Part shown: positions 22,910 to 31,310 of the stretch, piece after piece
Layout of the letters: every line of letters starts with the position of its first letter
How positions within the stretch are numbered: position 1 is the stretch's first letter
Assembly: GCA_015064665.1 (NCBI GenBank)
Contig: SVRU01000012.1
Span: 1-44,359 of the forward strand
DNA length: 44,359 nt
Reading direction: 5' to 3'
Source of the DNA: Oscillospiraceae bacterium
Lineage (GTDB): Bacteria; Bacillota_A; Clostridia; Oscillospirales; CAG-272
Position numbers and translations under genes: made by a program
The notes under the pieces: model-generated
Databases searched by the model: none
The model's input: the letters and a program-made list of their open reading frames with translations, nothing else
What the model was told of the DNA's origin: nothing

Positions 22910-23728
22910 TTAAGCTTTATTGGATTTTCTGTATTCTCCGGGAGTCATTCCGTAAACGTCCTTGAAAACTCGGCAGAATGCTTTCGCATCACTGAATCCC
23001 ACCTCGCTTGCAATTTCGGTGACCGACATATTTGACATTTTCAAAAATCCCGCGGCGTTGTTGACGCGCTGACGGTTGAGCACCTGATGAAAGCTCTCAC
23101 CCACCACCTTTTTGAATATTTTGCAAAAGTTGCTTTTACTGTACCCCGTAAGCGACGCCGCGTATTCGACCGTAATCGGCTCCTTGTAGTTGTAATATAT
23201 TAGGTCAAGGGCGCTTTCCACGTTCTCAATCTTTCGGTAATCGCTTTCCTTGGCATCGCTTTCGCTCTCGCAGGATAGATTTTTGCGTATAAGGTAGAGT
23301 ATTTTATACACGTTACCGATAACGAGAAGCTCCTCCACCTCTTCTCCCATTCTCAAGGCCTCCACGCATTCGAGAAACATATCCTTGATTTTTTCGCGTT
23401 CGGGAAGGTTAAGGTCGAGAATCAACGGTTCGGTAATAAGCCTTGAAAACTCGTTGAAATGCCTTTTTAAAAACGCCGAACCGACTATCAGCGTTGCCGC
23501 GCTGCGTTCGTTTGACTGCGCCGGAATCGCATGAGAGCACATTGACGGAATAAAGGTCACAAAACCCTTGTTAACGTGATAGGTTTGCCTATCGATAACG
23601 ATATCGAATTCACCGTCAAGACAGAAATTCAGCTCAAAATCGGCATGTCTGTGCTCGGGAAATTCAAGAAGATGTCCGACGCTTATATGATACGGCTTTT
23701 CAACCGTGAATATTTTTTGGTAAATCAT
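22910..23728 (-). CDS. AraC-family regulator with N-terminal cupin domain
   Basis: 272 residues from the ATG at 23728, chosen because GGGGA precedes it and the promoter at 23766-23794 lies upstream. A longer in-frame reading would run across that promoter and the neighbouring gene. Residues ~10-100 form the cupin sensor (SVGHLLEFPEHRHADFELNF, GFVTFIPSMCSHAI). The C-terminal ~100 residues are the double HTH: ITVEYAASLTGYSKSNFCKI, then NVSVTEIASEVGF-like SVTEIASEVGFSDAKAFCRV, and GMTPGEYRK. It is divergent from the ceramidase-like/DegT operon, which it probably activates in response to a sugar ligand. Confidence 0.93.
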   Translation of the reverse strand: MIYQKIFTVEKPYHISVGHLLEFPEHRHADFELNFCLDGEFDIVIDRQTYHVNKGFVTFIPSMCSHAIPAQSNERSAATLIVGSAFLKRHFNEFSRLITEPLILDLNLPEREKIKDMFLECVEALRMGEEVEELLVIGNVYKILYLIRKNLSCESESDAKESDYRKIENVESALDLIYYNYKEPITVEYAASLTGYSKSNFCKIFKKVVGESFHQVLNRQRVNNAAGFLKMSNMSVTEIASEVGFSDAKAFCRVFKDVYGMTPGEYRKSNKA

Positions 23729-23765
23729 TTGGCAATCTTCCCCTGTCAAAAGTGGATTTTGCTTT

Positions 23766-23794
23766 ATTATACCACCGTTTTCTGATAATGTCAA
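23766..23794 (-). promoter_or_regulatory. Promoter of the first AraC gene
   Basis: Minus-strand TTGACA (23789-23794) and TATAAT (23766-23771), 17-base spacing. It lies 48 bases from the outward-facing promoter of the ceramidase-like gene. Confidence 0.8.
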
Positions 23795-23842
23795 CAAAAA
23801 CGTCGGTGTAAATTTTAGGGTATTTTTTTGGAAAAAAGACAC

Positions 23843-23871
23843 TTGATTGGTGCAAAGCATGATGATATAAT
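23843..23871 (+). promoter_or_regulatory. Promoter of the ceramidase-like/DegT operon
   Basis: TTGATT (23843-23848) and TATAAT (23866-23871), 17-base spacing, divergent from the AraC promoter. Confidence 0.75.
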
Positions 23872-23906
23872 TAAATAAGAATACCGATAGTAGAAGGAGC
23901 GAAGCC

Positions 23907-25208
23907 ATGAACGAAAAATTACACCTCGGCGTAGGGCGTTCTGTAATAACGCCAAAGGTTGGGGCCTGCCTTGCGGGATACCGCCCGGACCTCGTCTCAA
24001 CGTCGGTAAACGATGACCTCACGGCTACCGCGTTTTACTTCAGGCAAGGCGATAAGGATGCGCTTCTCGTTTCACTCACGGTTTGCACACTCAACACCGC
24101 TCTTGCAAACGAGCTTGTCGGTGTCATAGAGGACAAATTCGGAATAAAAAAAGAGCATTGCATTCTGCACACAACCCATACGCACTCCGGACCCAATCTT
24201 ATGGGCAGCTACGGTTGGGGCGATATTGACCCCGAATACCTTAACGGCATATTCATTCCAAATCTTTTGTCGGCTGTTGAAGCGGCAAAAAGCTCCGTTC
24301 GCGCCGTAACGATGGCTGTCAAAGTCGGCGAGAGCCTTGTCGGAATCAACCGCCGCGAGCTTACCGTGGAAAACGAAATCAAGCTTGGTCAGAATCCTTG
24401 GGCACCGTTTAACCCAAAGATGACCGTGCTTTCGTTCAAGGACGAAAACGGTATACCCGCAGCAAATATAATACACTACGGCGCTCACGGAACGGCTGCG
24501 GGAGCGAACACCGAAATATCACGCGACTGGCCCGGCGTTATGACAGACACGCTGGAGGCGGAGAGCGGTACCGTAACGGCATTTATAAACGGTCCTGAGG
24601 GTGACGTCGGTCCAAGGCTTTCAAACGGAAAAACCGTAGGACTCGGAGATATAAATTACGCTATGCGCCACGGCGCGTGGGCAGGACAGGACGCTGTCAG
24701 AATATACAAAACCAACGCGGGATACACAACGCCTAAGCTTTCCGCCTTCACCGGATATGTTACTATACCGCTGAAGAAAAGAATTCCGCTTGACTTGGCA
24801 AAGGAAGAATACAAAAAATACGAGGGTCATACGGTAAACCTGCGCGGAAAGCTTGAAAGACATTACAGGACTCTTATTGAGTCCTACTCAAACGGATACG
24901 AGGAACTTTCGCACTATGAAATTCCCCAGACGGTGATAAAACTCGGTGACGTTGCGATAGTTGCTACACCGTATGAGCTATTCTCGGAAATCGGTATGAG
25001 AATCAGCGCGGCGAGCAAAATACCATACGTGCTGAATCTGTCGAACGCAAACGGCTCCGAAGGTTACTTTGCAACGGAGAGCGAGCTTTGCCGCGGCGGG
25101 TATGAAATTAATATGTTTTTGACCAAGCTCATTCAAGAACCCGTGGACAATGCCGATTGGCACTTTATAAAACAAACGCTAAAAAACCTTGATGATATGG
25201 AGGATTAA
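23907..25208 (+). CDS. Neutral/alkaline ceramidase-like hydrolase (N-terminal domain type)
   Basis: 433 residues, covering only the catalytic-type N-terminal domain and lacking the Ig-like C-terminal domain of true ceramidases. Shared features are LGVGRSVITPKVGACLAGY, the zinc motif HTTHTHSGPN (H91, H93), a second His region IIHYGAHGTAAG (H194) and NGPEGDVGPR. In true neutral ceramidases the last motif is GD(V/I)SPN with a catalytic Ser; here that position is Gly235. No signal peptide is present, so it is cytoplasmic. Together these argue against ceramide hydrolysis and for another amide or ester substrate, perhaps a modified sugar. It is followed three bases later by a DegT aminotransferase gene. 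Confidence 0.8.
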   Translation: MNEKLHLGVGRSVITPKVGACLAGYRPDLVSTSVNDDLTATAFYFRQGDKDALLVSLTVCTLNTALANELVGVIEDKFGIKKEHCILHTTHTHSGPNLMGSYGWGDIDPEYLNGIFIPNLLSAVEAAKSSVRAVTMAVKVGESLVGINRRELTVENEIKLGQNPWAPFNPKMTVLSFKDENGIPAANIIHYGAHGTAAGANTEISRDWPGVMTDTLEAESGTVTAFINGPEGDVGPRLSNGKTVGLGDINYAMRHGAWAGQDAVRIYKTNAGYTTPKLSAFTGYVTIPLKKRIPLDLAKEEYKKYEGHTVNLRGKLERHYRTLIESYSNGYEELSHYEIPQTVIKLGDVAIVATPYELFSEIGMRISAASKIPYVLNLSNANGSEGYFATESELCRGGYEINMFLTKLIQEPVDNADWHFIKQTLKNLDDMED

Positions 25209-25211
25209 TTT

Positions 25212-26378
25212 ATGTACAGAATAGGCAAAGAAGAAATCGAAGCCGTAAGAAAGGTTATCGAATCCAAGCAGCTTTTTAAGGTAAACAACGGTGACCTTCA
25301 GGAAACCATGAACGCGGAAAAGGAGCTTTGCGAAAAGCTCGGTGCAAGGCACGCGCTTGTTATGACGAGCGGACACGCGGCAATCGCATCAGCGATAATC
25401 GCACTCGGCATCGGCCCGGGCGACCAGGTTATAATCCCCGCTTACACCTATATTGCAACTGCTATCGCAGTGCTTGAGGCAGGCGCAATTCCCGTTATCG
25501 CGGAAATCGACGAAACATTTACAATTGATCCCGAGGACGTTAAGAAAAAGATAACAAAATACACCAAGGCTATAATTCCCGTACATATCAAGGGGTTCCC
25601 CTCAAATATGGAGAAAATCTGCGCTATCGCCAAAGAGCACGGAATCGCCGTCGTAGAGGACTCCTGCCAGGCTGACGGAGCTTCATTCAAGGGCAAAAGA
25701 CTCGGTACTTGGGGCGACGCCGGTGCGTACAGCTTCAATTATTTCAAGATAATTTCAATGGGCGAGGGCGGCGCTCTCGTTACCGACAGACGCGACGTAT
25801 TTGAAAACGCGCTTATTTACCACGACTCAAGCGCATGTGCGTATTTTGGAAATCAGATGCAGGATTTCACTGCCGTTCCCTTCTGCGGAAGCGAATACCG
25901 TACGAATGAAATTGCATCGGCAATCCTCCGTGAGCAGCTCAAAAAGCTTGACGTTATAATCACCGACCTCAGAAAGAATAAAAAATATCTTATGGATAAT
26001 CTTGCTCCCTTCTGCAATTTCATCAAGTCAAACGATATTGATGGTGACCTCGGAACGACCGTCGGAATCCTTTTCGACACAGTAGATGCCGCAGAAAAAT
26101 TCGGCGAAGCATACGGCGTGATGCCCACCATTCACACCAAGAAGCACGTATATTCCGACTGGAAGCCTATCCTTGAAAAAAGGGGCGCGCTCAATCCCCT
26201 TATGGACCCCTTTAAGATGGAGGCAAACAAGGATATAATTCCCGACTATAAGCCGGATATGTGCCCGAGAGCTATCGACCTTCTTTCAAGAGTAGTTTAC
26301 GTCGAGGTAAATCCCGACTGGACAAAGGAAGAAATGAACGCAAAAATCGATGCCGTAAAAGCAGCTCTTAAAGCATAA
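25212..26378 (+). CDS. DegT/DnrJ/EryC1/StrS-family sugar aminotransferase
   Basis: 388 residues, typical fold type I PLP enzyme. MTSGHAAIASAIIALGIGPG and the segment QVIIPAYTYIATAIAVLEAG bind cofactor and substrate. VVEDSCQADGA provides the Asp (D150) for the pyridine nitrogen, and SFNYFKIISMGEGG carries the Schiff-base lysine K179. The family adds or removes amino groups on keto-sugars, inososes or AHBA precursors. Placed in an island of Gfo/Idh/MocA dehydrogenases, it could transaminate a keto-sugar made by one of them, as NtdA does with NtdC in kanosamine synthesis, or work in the degradative direction. It ends the ceramidase-like operon and is followed by a terminator. Confidence 0.92.
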   Translation: MYRIGKEEIEAVRKVIESKQLFKVNNGDLQETMNAEKELCEKLGARHALVMTSGHAAIASAIIALGIGPGDQVIIPAYTYIATAIAVLEAGAIPVIAEIDETFTIDPEDVKKKITKYTKAIIPVHIKGFPSNMEKICAIAKEHGIAVVEDSCQADGASFKGKRLGTWGDAGAYSFNYFKIISMGEGGALVTDRRDVFENALIYHDSSACAYFGNQMQDFTAVPFCGSEYRTNEIASAILREQLKKLDVIITDLRKNKKYLMDNLAPFCNFIKSNDIDGDLGTTVGILFDTVDAAEKFGEAYGVMPTIHTKKHVYSDWKPILEKRGALNPLMDPFKMEANKDIIPDYKPDMCPRAIDLLSRVVYVEVNPDWTKEEMNAKIDAVKAALKA

Positions 26379-26382
26379 TTAT

Positions 26383-26435
26383 AAAAAAGAAGCGCTTATA
26401 CTGCCACCCGTGCAGCATAAACGCTTCTTTTTTTC
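26383..26435. terminator. Bidirectional terminator between the DegT and GH20 genes
   Basis: AAGAAGCGCTTAT.CTGC pairs with GCAG.ATAAACGCTTCTT around a CACCCGT loop with A and T runs on either side. It serves both convergent units. Confidence 0.85.
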
Positions 26436-28385
26436 TTAATCACAAACCTCATAGGATATTAGTTCGATATTATAACCCTCAAAAGCCTTAAGCGAGACGG
26501 ATTCAACCTCCTTTTGAACCTTTATGACCGTTTCGTAATAGGTCTCTATTCCGTCAAGAACGGGCTTAGCTTCACCTATCGGCTCGTATATATACTTGGT
26601 AGTATATCCGTCCTCCATATCCGAGATGTCTTGTCCATTTCCCTTCCAAACAACCTTACGGTTGCCGATATTATGCCCCCAATATATCGGAAGAGTTGAG
26701 GTCGAGCCGTCGGTATATTTTATAAGATACTCGCCTATGCGGTAATCCTCTTTCACTATCACGAATCCGTCGTGGAAGAATCGGTGATCTATTACTGCGT
26801 CTGTCGTATGCAGGATTTTAAGATGCCTTCCCGAAAGCTTATCGTAATTGATATATTTATAAACGTCGTCTGCAACAAGCAATGTATTGGATTCAATCGC
26901 ACGGCTGTCGAAATTGCCGCCCCAGACGGCAAGACTGTTGTAAACGAGAGAGAAAAGGCTGTTGTTGCGCTGAAGAGCCTCAAAATCGGTGCATCCCCAG
27001 TTAGAGAAGGAAATACCTTTGATACCGTCCTTAATTCTCTCGTTGAAGTCGGGCATATTATACGCCGTGAAATTTCCGTAAACGTGATAAAATCCGTATT
27101 TATTCAGAAGAGACGAGCAGTTATAATTTTTCCACGACCAGTCCATCATCTGAATATCGCGCGGAATAAGGTCTATGGAATTCTTTTTCGGCGGAGTATA
27201 AAGACCCTCAATACCGCCGTCCTCGGAAAGTGCCGTATTATACTGCTCTATCGTGTGATACTTGAAATTATGCACCTTGTATTTTTGGCCTTGGATATCT
27301 ACGATTCGTTTGCCGTCCCAAGGATATCTGCGGTGAAAGCCCGCATCGCCGCAATGAGCGGTAGGCAAAATACCATCGCACCATATCATCGTTTTAACAC
27401 CGAGAGAAGCAAGGTGATCGTGAAGACGTGTCATGTGATTTGCAAAGAGCACGCCTGCATTTTTGCCGCGGCATCTCGGACAATACCCGAAAACGTACGC
27501 CTCATCGTGACAAATATTGACACGGGTAGGCTCGAAAACCTCAACAACCTCGTCAAGAACGTCAAAAATTATCCTGTAATAATCCTCATTCTGCGGACAG
27601 GCGTTATTCGGCAGGTGGTCGTTGTCTATCTCGGCAAGCTCGGGATGATTATAAAGAAGATAATCGACGTGAGAAAGCGACGGCACCTCGGGAATTATCT
27701 CTATATGCCGCTCACGGCAATAATCGACTATCTGCAAAACCTCCTCGTGCGTAAGAAACCTTCCTCCCGCATTATCCGAATGAATGGCGTTTTTCGGATA
27801 CCACGAGGAGCGCACGACCCACTCGGTCTTGCCGTTAAATTCCTCGAATATTTTACAATACTCTACCCAGCCCTCGTTTATCTCAGGGTGACGTTTATAC
27901 TCCATAGCACCGCCTATTTCAAGCATGACGGTATTATACCCGAATGCCAGAAGCATATCTATAAAGCGCTTAAACTCATCTATTCTCTCCTTCGGCGGAA
28001 GATATGAACGGAAACAACGAAACTCAAGCTTTGGAGAATTATAAAGGATACCCCGTCTGATACCGTCCTTTGAGTAAAGTCGCTTTATAGCATATAGAGC
28101 ATATATCTTTGTTATCTCCGACGTGTAATACACCCGTACCGTGTCACATATTTCGACGATATAGCTCTCATTATTGTATTTTACGGGAGCATCAAATTTT
28201 GATGTTAACAAAGAGAAGCTCTCATCGATCAGCCTTTCAAACTCAATCCTTGCGCCACCCTCCGACGAGTCGATAGAAAGAATTATTTCTTTGATCGCAA
28301 TCTCTTTTACCGTCTTGGCGCTCAAGGCGCCAAGATTTACTCTGCCTTCTTCAAAGGCTTCGTAGGTATTCATTGAAGTATTCAT
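26436..28385 (-). CDS. GH20-family beta-N-acetylhexosaminidase-like glycosidase
   Basis: 649 residues, no signal peptide, so cytoplasmic. An N-terminal beta/alpha domain (1-115) leads to the GH20 barrel: FRSYLPPKERIDEFKRFIDM, FGYNTVMLEIGG, HIEIIPEVPSLSHVDYLLYN, and the catalytic pair D294-E295 in RVNICHDEAYVFG. A Cys pair follows (YCPRC), then MIWCDGILP and DIQMMDWSW. A C-terminal beta domain (~520-649) completes it. GH20 enzymes use substrate-assisted catalysis on GlcNAc, GalNAc or related N-acyl glycosides. It overlaps the metallophosphoesterase by four bases as last gene of an operon with an MBL hydrolase. The preferred substrate is unknown; an imported disaccharide or phosphorylated sugar is likely. 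Confidence 0.88.
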   Translation of the reverse strand: MNTSMNTYEAFEEGRVNLGALSAKTVKEIAIKEIILSIDSSEGGARIEFERLIDESFSLLTSKFDAPVKYNNESYIVEICDTVRVYYTSEITKIYALYAIKRLYSKDGIRRGILYNSPKLEFRCFRSYLPPKERIDEFKRFIDMLLAFGYNTVMLEIGGAMEYKRHPEINEGWVEYCKIFEEFNGKTEWVVRSSWYPKNAIHSDNAGGRFLTHEEVLQIVDYCRERHIEIIPEVPSLSHVDYLLYNHPELAEIDNDHLPNNACPQNEDYYRIIFDVLDEVVEVFEPTRVNICHDEAYVFGYCPRCRGKNAGVLFANHMTRLHDHLASLGVKTMIWCDGILPTAHCGDAGFHRRYPWDGKRIVDIQGQKYKVHNFKYHTIEQYNTALSEDGGIEGLYTPPKKNSIDLIPRDIQMMDWSWKNYNCSSLLNKYGFYHVYGNFTAYNMPDFNERIKDGIKGISFSNWGCTDFEALQRNNSLFSLVYNSLAVWGGNFDSRAIESNTLLVADDVYKYINYDKLSGRHLKILHTTDAVIDHRFFHDGFVIVKEDYRIGEYLIKYTDGSTSTLPIYWGHNIGNRKVVWKGNGQDISDMEDGYTTKYIYEPIGEAKPVLDGIETYYETVIKVQKEVESVSLKAFEGYNIELISYEVCD

Positions 28386-29287
28386 ATTTTTATTGTCCTA
28401 TTCCTTACGCAGGGCTCTATTTTATCAACAAGTCCCGCTTTTTTGAAATTCATCTCTTGCGGAAGAGCTCCGACTATTTCGGATTCTCTTCCGTGAATTA
28501 TAATTTCGCTATCGGTTATTTCAACAATCGCATACAACGGCTCGCTGTAAGGAAATACGTAGCGAAGTAACGGATATTCTTCTTCTGTCTGCTCTCCGTA
28601 AGTCGTATGCGCATATTTACTGCCTGCCCAATAATAACTCATTGAATTAAGGCAATAATAAATTACTCCGTCTTTTTCTTCCAATCTGTCAACGTGCTCG
28701 TGACCGCAGATGCACGCAATAACACCCGACGGAGCGCCTCGGAGCACCTTGCGAAGATCTTCTGCATTAACAATACCCGCTCGGCTTTCAATCAAGCTTT
28801 GATGAGAAAAAATAACCGATGGATACTCCGTGTTTTCCAAATCATGTCGAAGCCAATCAAGCTCTGCTTTTGGCAATATCGGCAACTCTGCATCAGCAGA
28901 TGCGCTTTTATAATTTCCGCATGAATATGAGATTTCTTCCTGTCCCTCTCTGTAAAAATTGGCATCAAGATATATAAAATGCACACCGCCAACATCAAAT
29001 GAGCCGTATGCAGAGCTCTGCCCGATAAACTCCAGAACCTCTTCCTTTGAATTATGGTCCATATCATGATTTCCGAGCACGTGATAGGTTTTTATCGATT
29101 GGCTCTTAACTAATGAAACCGCCCTGCGTTTGATTTCTATTTTGCTTTCATACGGGGAGCAGAAGTCACCAAGCTGAATGCAAAAATCCACCTTTGACGC
29201 ATCAGCTTCCAGATAGAATTTTTCAACACGGGATAGAGCGTCGTGTATATAATCAATATGTGAATCGGCAAAAATTCCAATCTTCAT
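28382..29287 (-). CDS. Calcineurin-like metallophosphoesterase
   Basis: 301 residues with all metal-site blocks in order: KIGIFADSHIDYIHD (D, H), FCIQLGDFCSP (GD), TYHVLGNHDMDH (GNHD), VIFSHQSLIES (H) and VIACICGHEHVDRL (GHEH). Cytoplasmic, no signal peptide. It would hydrolyse a phosphomonoester or diester. Co-transcription with a GH20 glycosidase (four-base overlap) and an MBL hydrolase (15-base gap) suggests it removes phosphate from a sugar intermediate, but the substrate cannot be read from sequence. Confidence 0.92.
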   Translation of the reverse strand: MKIGIFADSHIDYIHDALSRVEKFYLEADASKVDFCIQLGDFCSPYESKIEIKRRAVSLVKSQSIKTYHVLGNHDMDHNSKEEVLEFIGQSSAYGSFDVGGVHFIYLDANFYREGQEEISYSCGNYKSASADAELPILPKAELDWLRHDLENTEYPSVIFSHQSLIESRAGIVNAEDLRKVLRGAPSGVIACICGHEHVDRLEEKDGVIYYCLNSMSYYWAGSKYAHTTYGEQTEEEYPLLRYVFPYSEPLYAIVEITDSEIIIHGRESEIVGALPQEMNFKKAGLVDKIEPCVRNRTIKI

Positions 29288-29302
29288 TCCTTATCCGCCC
29301 TT

Positions 29303-30172
29303 TCATTCAAACAATGCGTAAGAGCTGCCGAGATGAGGAATCAAAACCTCGGACGTCGGACTCTTTTCAAGAAAAAGCTCCATAGCCAAGCCTGCATGAC
29401 TATATCTCCACATATGCCCGAAATCTCTCGCTATCTCGTAAAGGTGGCAGAGAAAATACTTTTTCGCGCCGAAACGTGAGTAAAACTCGGCAAACGCTTC
29501 AAGACGAGGCATATATTTTTCCGCATTAACAGCATCATCACCCGCCCAAAGATGCGAAAAACAAATATCTGTCTCTGAAAAATCGGGATAAAGCGAATTA
29601 TCATAATTTCTGACGTCCGCGGGCAAAAGCAGCCTTCCCTTAGGAGATTCAATCTCGTAGCCAAGCTGCAAGAAAACAGGCTTCTCCCCGGGACGCTCGT
29701 GTGTGCTTTCAAATGCTTTAACCGAAATATCACCGATTTTGAACGTATCACCGCTGCTCACTCTCACGATTTTTTCCTCAGGCAATTCAGTCATCCCTAT
29801 CAGATGCTCGTGAGTGCCCTTTGGAATATACCAGACGATAGGCATATCCTTTAGCGCCCGCATTAACGAAATACACATATGGTCGTCATGCTGGTGAGTT
29901 ATAAGCACGAATAAAAGCTCCGAGGTATCCTTAGAGAGTCCTGCCGATATCTTCTCAAAATCGCACGCCCGACGCACCTGTAAATCAACGGCAAACCGCA
30001 CGCCGCTAAGTGAGAAAACATAGCTTGTCGGCCCGACAAACCAGACACGGTTATCATATTCGCGCTTTTTATATTCAGAAAAAACCTTGTTCCAATACTT
30101 TGGGAAATTCAGGTCGTAATCTCTTTTGAGAGAATCGTTTGAGGCAAGCATAACTACGCTCCTGTTGAACAT
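29303..30172 (-). CDS. MBL-fold metallo-hydrolase (UlaG-like lactonase type)
   Basis: 289 residues. The core is VWFVGPTSYVFSLSGVRFAV, then the metal motif ITHQHDDHMC (HxHxDH with Gln in the spacer), TFKIGDISVKAFESTHERPG (third His), LLLPADVRNYDN (bridging Asp) and a C-terminal HLYEIARDFGH. The plan is closest to UlaG/RNase-Z-like sugar-phosphate lactonases, so opening a sugar lactone made by one of the dehydrogenases is a reasonable role. It is the first gene of the MBL-metallophosphoesterase-GH20 operon and has a perfect consensus promoter with a palindrome over its -10 box. Confidence 0.85.
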   Translation of the reverse strand: MFNRSVVMLASNDSLKRDYDLNFPKYWNKVFSEYKKREYDNRVWFVGPTSYVFSLSGVRFAVDLQVRRACDFEKISAGLSKDTSELLFVLITHQHDDHMCISLMRALKDMPIVWYIPKGTHEHLIGMTELPEEKIVRVSSGDTFKIGDISVKAFESTHERPGEKPVFLQLGYEIESPKGRLLLPADVRNYDNSLYPDFSETDICFSHLWAGDDAVNAEKYMPRLEAFAEFYSRFGAKKYFLCHLYEIARDFGHMWRYSHAGLAMELFLEKSPTSEVLIPHLGSSYALFE

Positions 30173-30179
30173 ATAAATA

Positions 30180-30215
30180 CAGTTAAATTATAACTGCAAA
30201 AACTTTTTTTGTCAA
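30180..30215 (-). promoter_or_regulatory. Promoter with overlapping palindromic operator for the MBL-GH20 operon
   Basis: Minus-strand TTGACA (30210-30215) and TATAAT (30187-30192) with 17-base spacing. CAGTTA-AATTA-TAACTG (30180-30196), a perfect inverted repeat, covers the -10 box. The same or a similar site was not seen elsewhere in the window, so the repressor is unknown. Confidence 0.8.
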
Positions 30216-30220
30216 TAAGT

Positions 30221-30254
30221 AAAAGCCGCCTTGCATCAGAGCAAGTCGGCTTTT
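30221..30254 (-). terminator. Terminator of the upstream Gfo/Idh/MocA unit
   Basis: AAAAGCCG.CTTGC pairs with GCAAG.CGGCTTTT four bases past the stop at 30258, separating the two minus-strand operons. Confidence 0.85.
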
Positions 30255-30257
30255 CTT

Positions 30258-31295
30258 TTATTCCTTTTCTTTTAAGAGAGCCTTGTTTTTCATTCCGCCC
30301 TTGTCGTAAAGGTCGCATATCATTTTGTGCGTTATAAGCGCGTGCTCTCCGCTTATCTCAAGTTCTTCAAGTCCAAGACAGGAGCGGTAGAACTGCTTTA
30401 TCTGCTTTATGTGCATAGAGCCCCAGTATTCCTTACGGCCCTTGCCGTAATCCTGCACGACCTCGTCCTTATGAGCCTCTTCGTGAGTGCCGTCGGCATA
30501 ATCTATGTATGCATCGTTATAGGTAAGAGTCACCTTTCCCTTTTCACAGAAAAGCTTGATTTCAATAGGCTCGTCACAACCGTAGTTGTTCATACACCAG
30601 AAGCCGTATTTCGTGCCGTTCTTAAAAGTGATGAGTCCCTCTGCGCTGTCCTCAACGAAGACCTTTTTATGCCCTCTGTTCTCCATTGAAACCGAAATCG
30701 TGTCAACCTCGGAATCAACTATCCATCGAACGAGGTCCATTGAATGAATTGCCTGATCGATAATGACTCCGCCGCCCTCTTTATCCCAAGTACCTTTCCA
30801 GTCGCTTGCCGAGTAATAGTCGTCCGAGCGAGTCCAGGTAAGAGTTGAGCGAGCCGTTATAATTTTTCCGAGCTTACCGCTTTCAACGGCACTCTTTACG
30901 AGCTGAGGAGCGTTATTATATCTGCACTGGAAAATAACTCCGTAAAGAACGCCGTTTTCCTTTGCAACCTTAACCGCGTTTTCAGCACTGGCATAGTCGA
31001 TATCCATAGGCTTTTCGGAAATAACGTGAATGCCTCTTTCAAAAGCATAGCAGGCAACCTTGGTATGAAGATAGTGAGGAAGGCAGATGTGGACTGCATC
31101 AAGCTCCTCTTTTTCAATCATTTCCTTGTAATCGGTATAATAATTGATACCGTATTCCTTGCCGACAGCTTTCGCTCTTTCTTCTTTAATATCACAGCAC
31201 GCAATAAGCTCAGCCTCGTCAAGCACGGATGCTGAAACAAGGTGCATTACGGAAATTCTGCCGCAGCCGATAACGGCAACTCTTAATTTGTTCAT
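30258..31295 (-). CDS. Gfo/Idh/MocA-family oxidoreductase
   Basis: 345 residues. Rossmann motif VAVIGCGRISVMHLV, catalytic Lys in VISEKPMDIDYASAE, and the C-terminal IDQAIHSMDLVRWI with the conserved Asp/His. It lies 15 bases downstream of the MBL hydrolase gene at 31311-32174 and ends at a strong terminator. Probably an NAD(P)-dependent sugar or inositol dehydrogenase. It is about as similar to the gene at 33114-34169 as to that at 20621-21763, so it looks like an older paralog rather than a recent duplicate. Confidence 0.92.
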   Translation of the reverse strand: MNKLRVAVIGCGRISVMHLVSASVLDEAELIACCDIKEERAKAVGKEYGINYYTDYKEMIEKEELDAVHICLPHYLHTKVACYAFERGIHVISEKPMDIDYASAENAVKVAKENGVLYGVIFQCRYNNAPQLVKSAVESGKLGKIITARSTLTWTRSDDYYSASDWKGTWDKEGGGVIIDQAIHSMDLVRWIVDSEVDTISVSMENRGHKKVFVEDSAEGLITFKNGTKYGFWCMNNYGCDEPIEIKLFCEKGKVTLTYNDAYIDYADGTHEEAHKDEVVQDYGKGRKEYWGSMHIKQIKQFYRSCLGLEELEISGEHALITHKMICDLYDKGGMKNKALLKEKE

Positions 31296-31310
31296 TTTAA
31301 GTTCCCTTTA

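Noticed and set aside
26772..28007. 411-codon plus-strand open frame antisense to the GH20 gene
   Set aside because: It has no ribosome binding site or recognisable domain, and its composition mirrors the well-supported GH20 gene on the other strand; it is a shadow frame.
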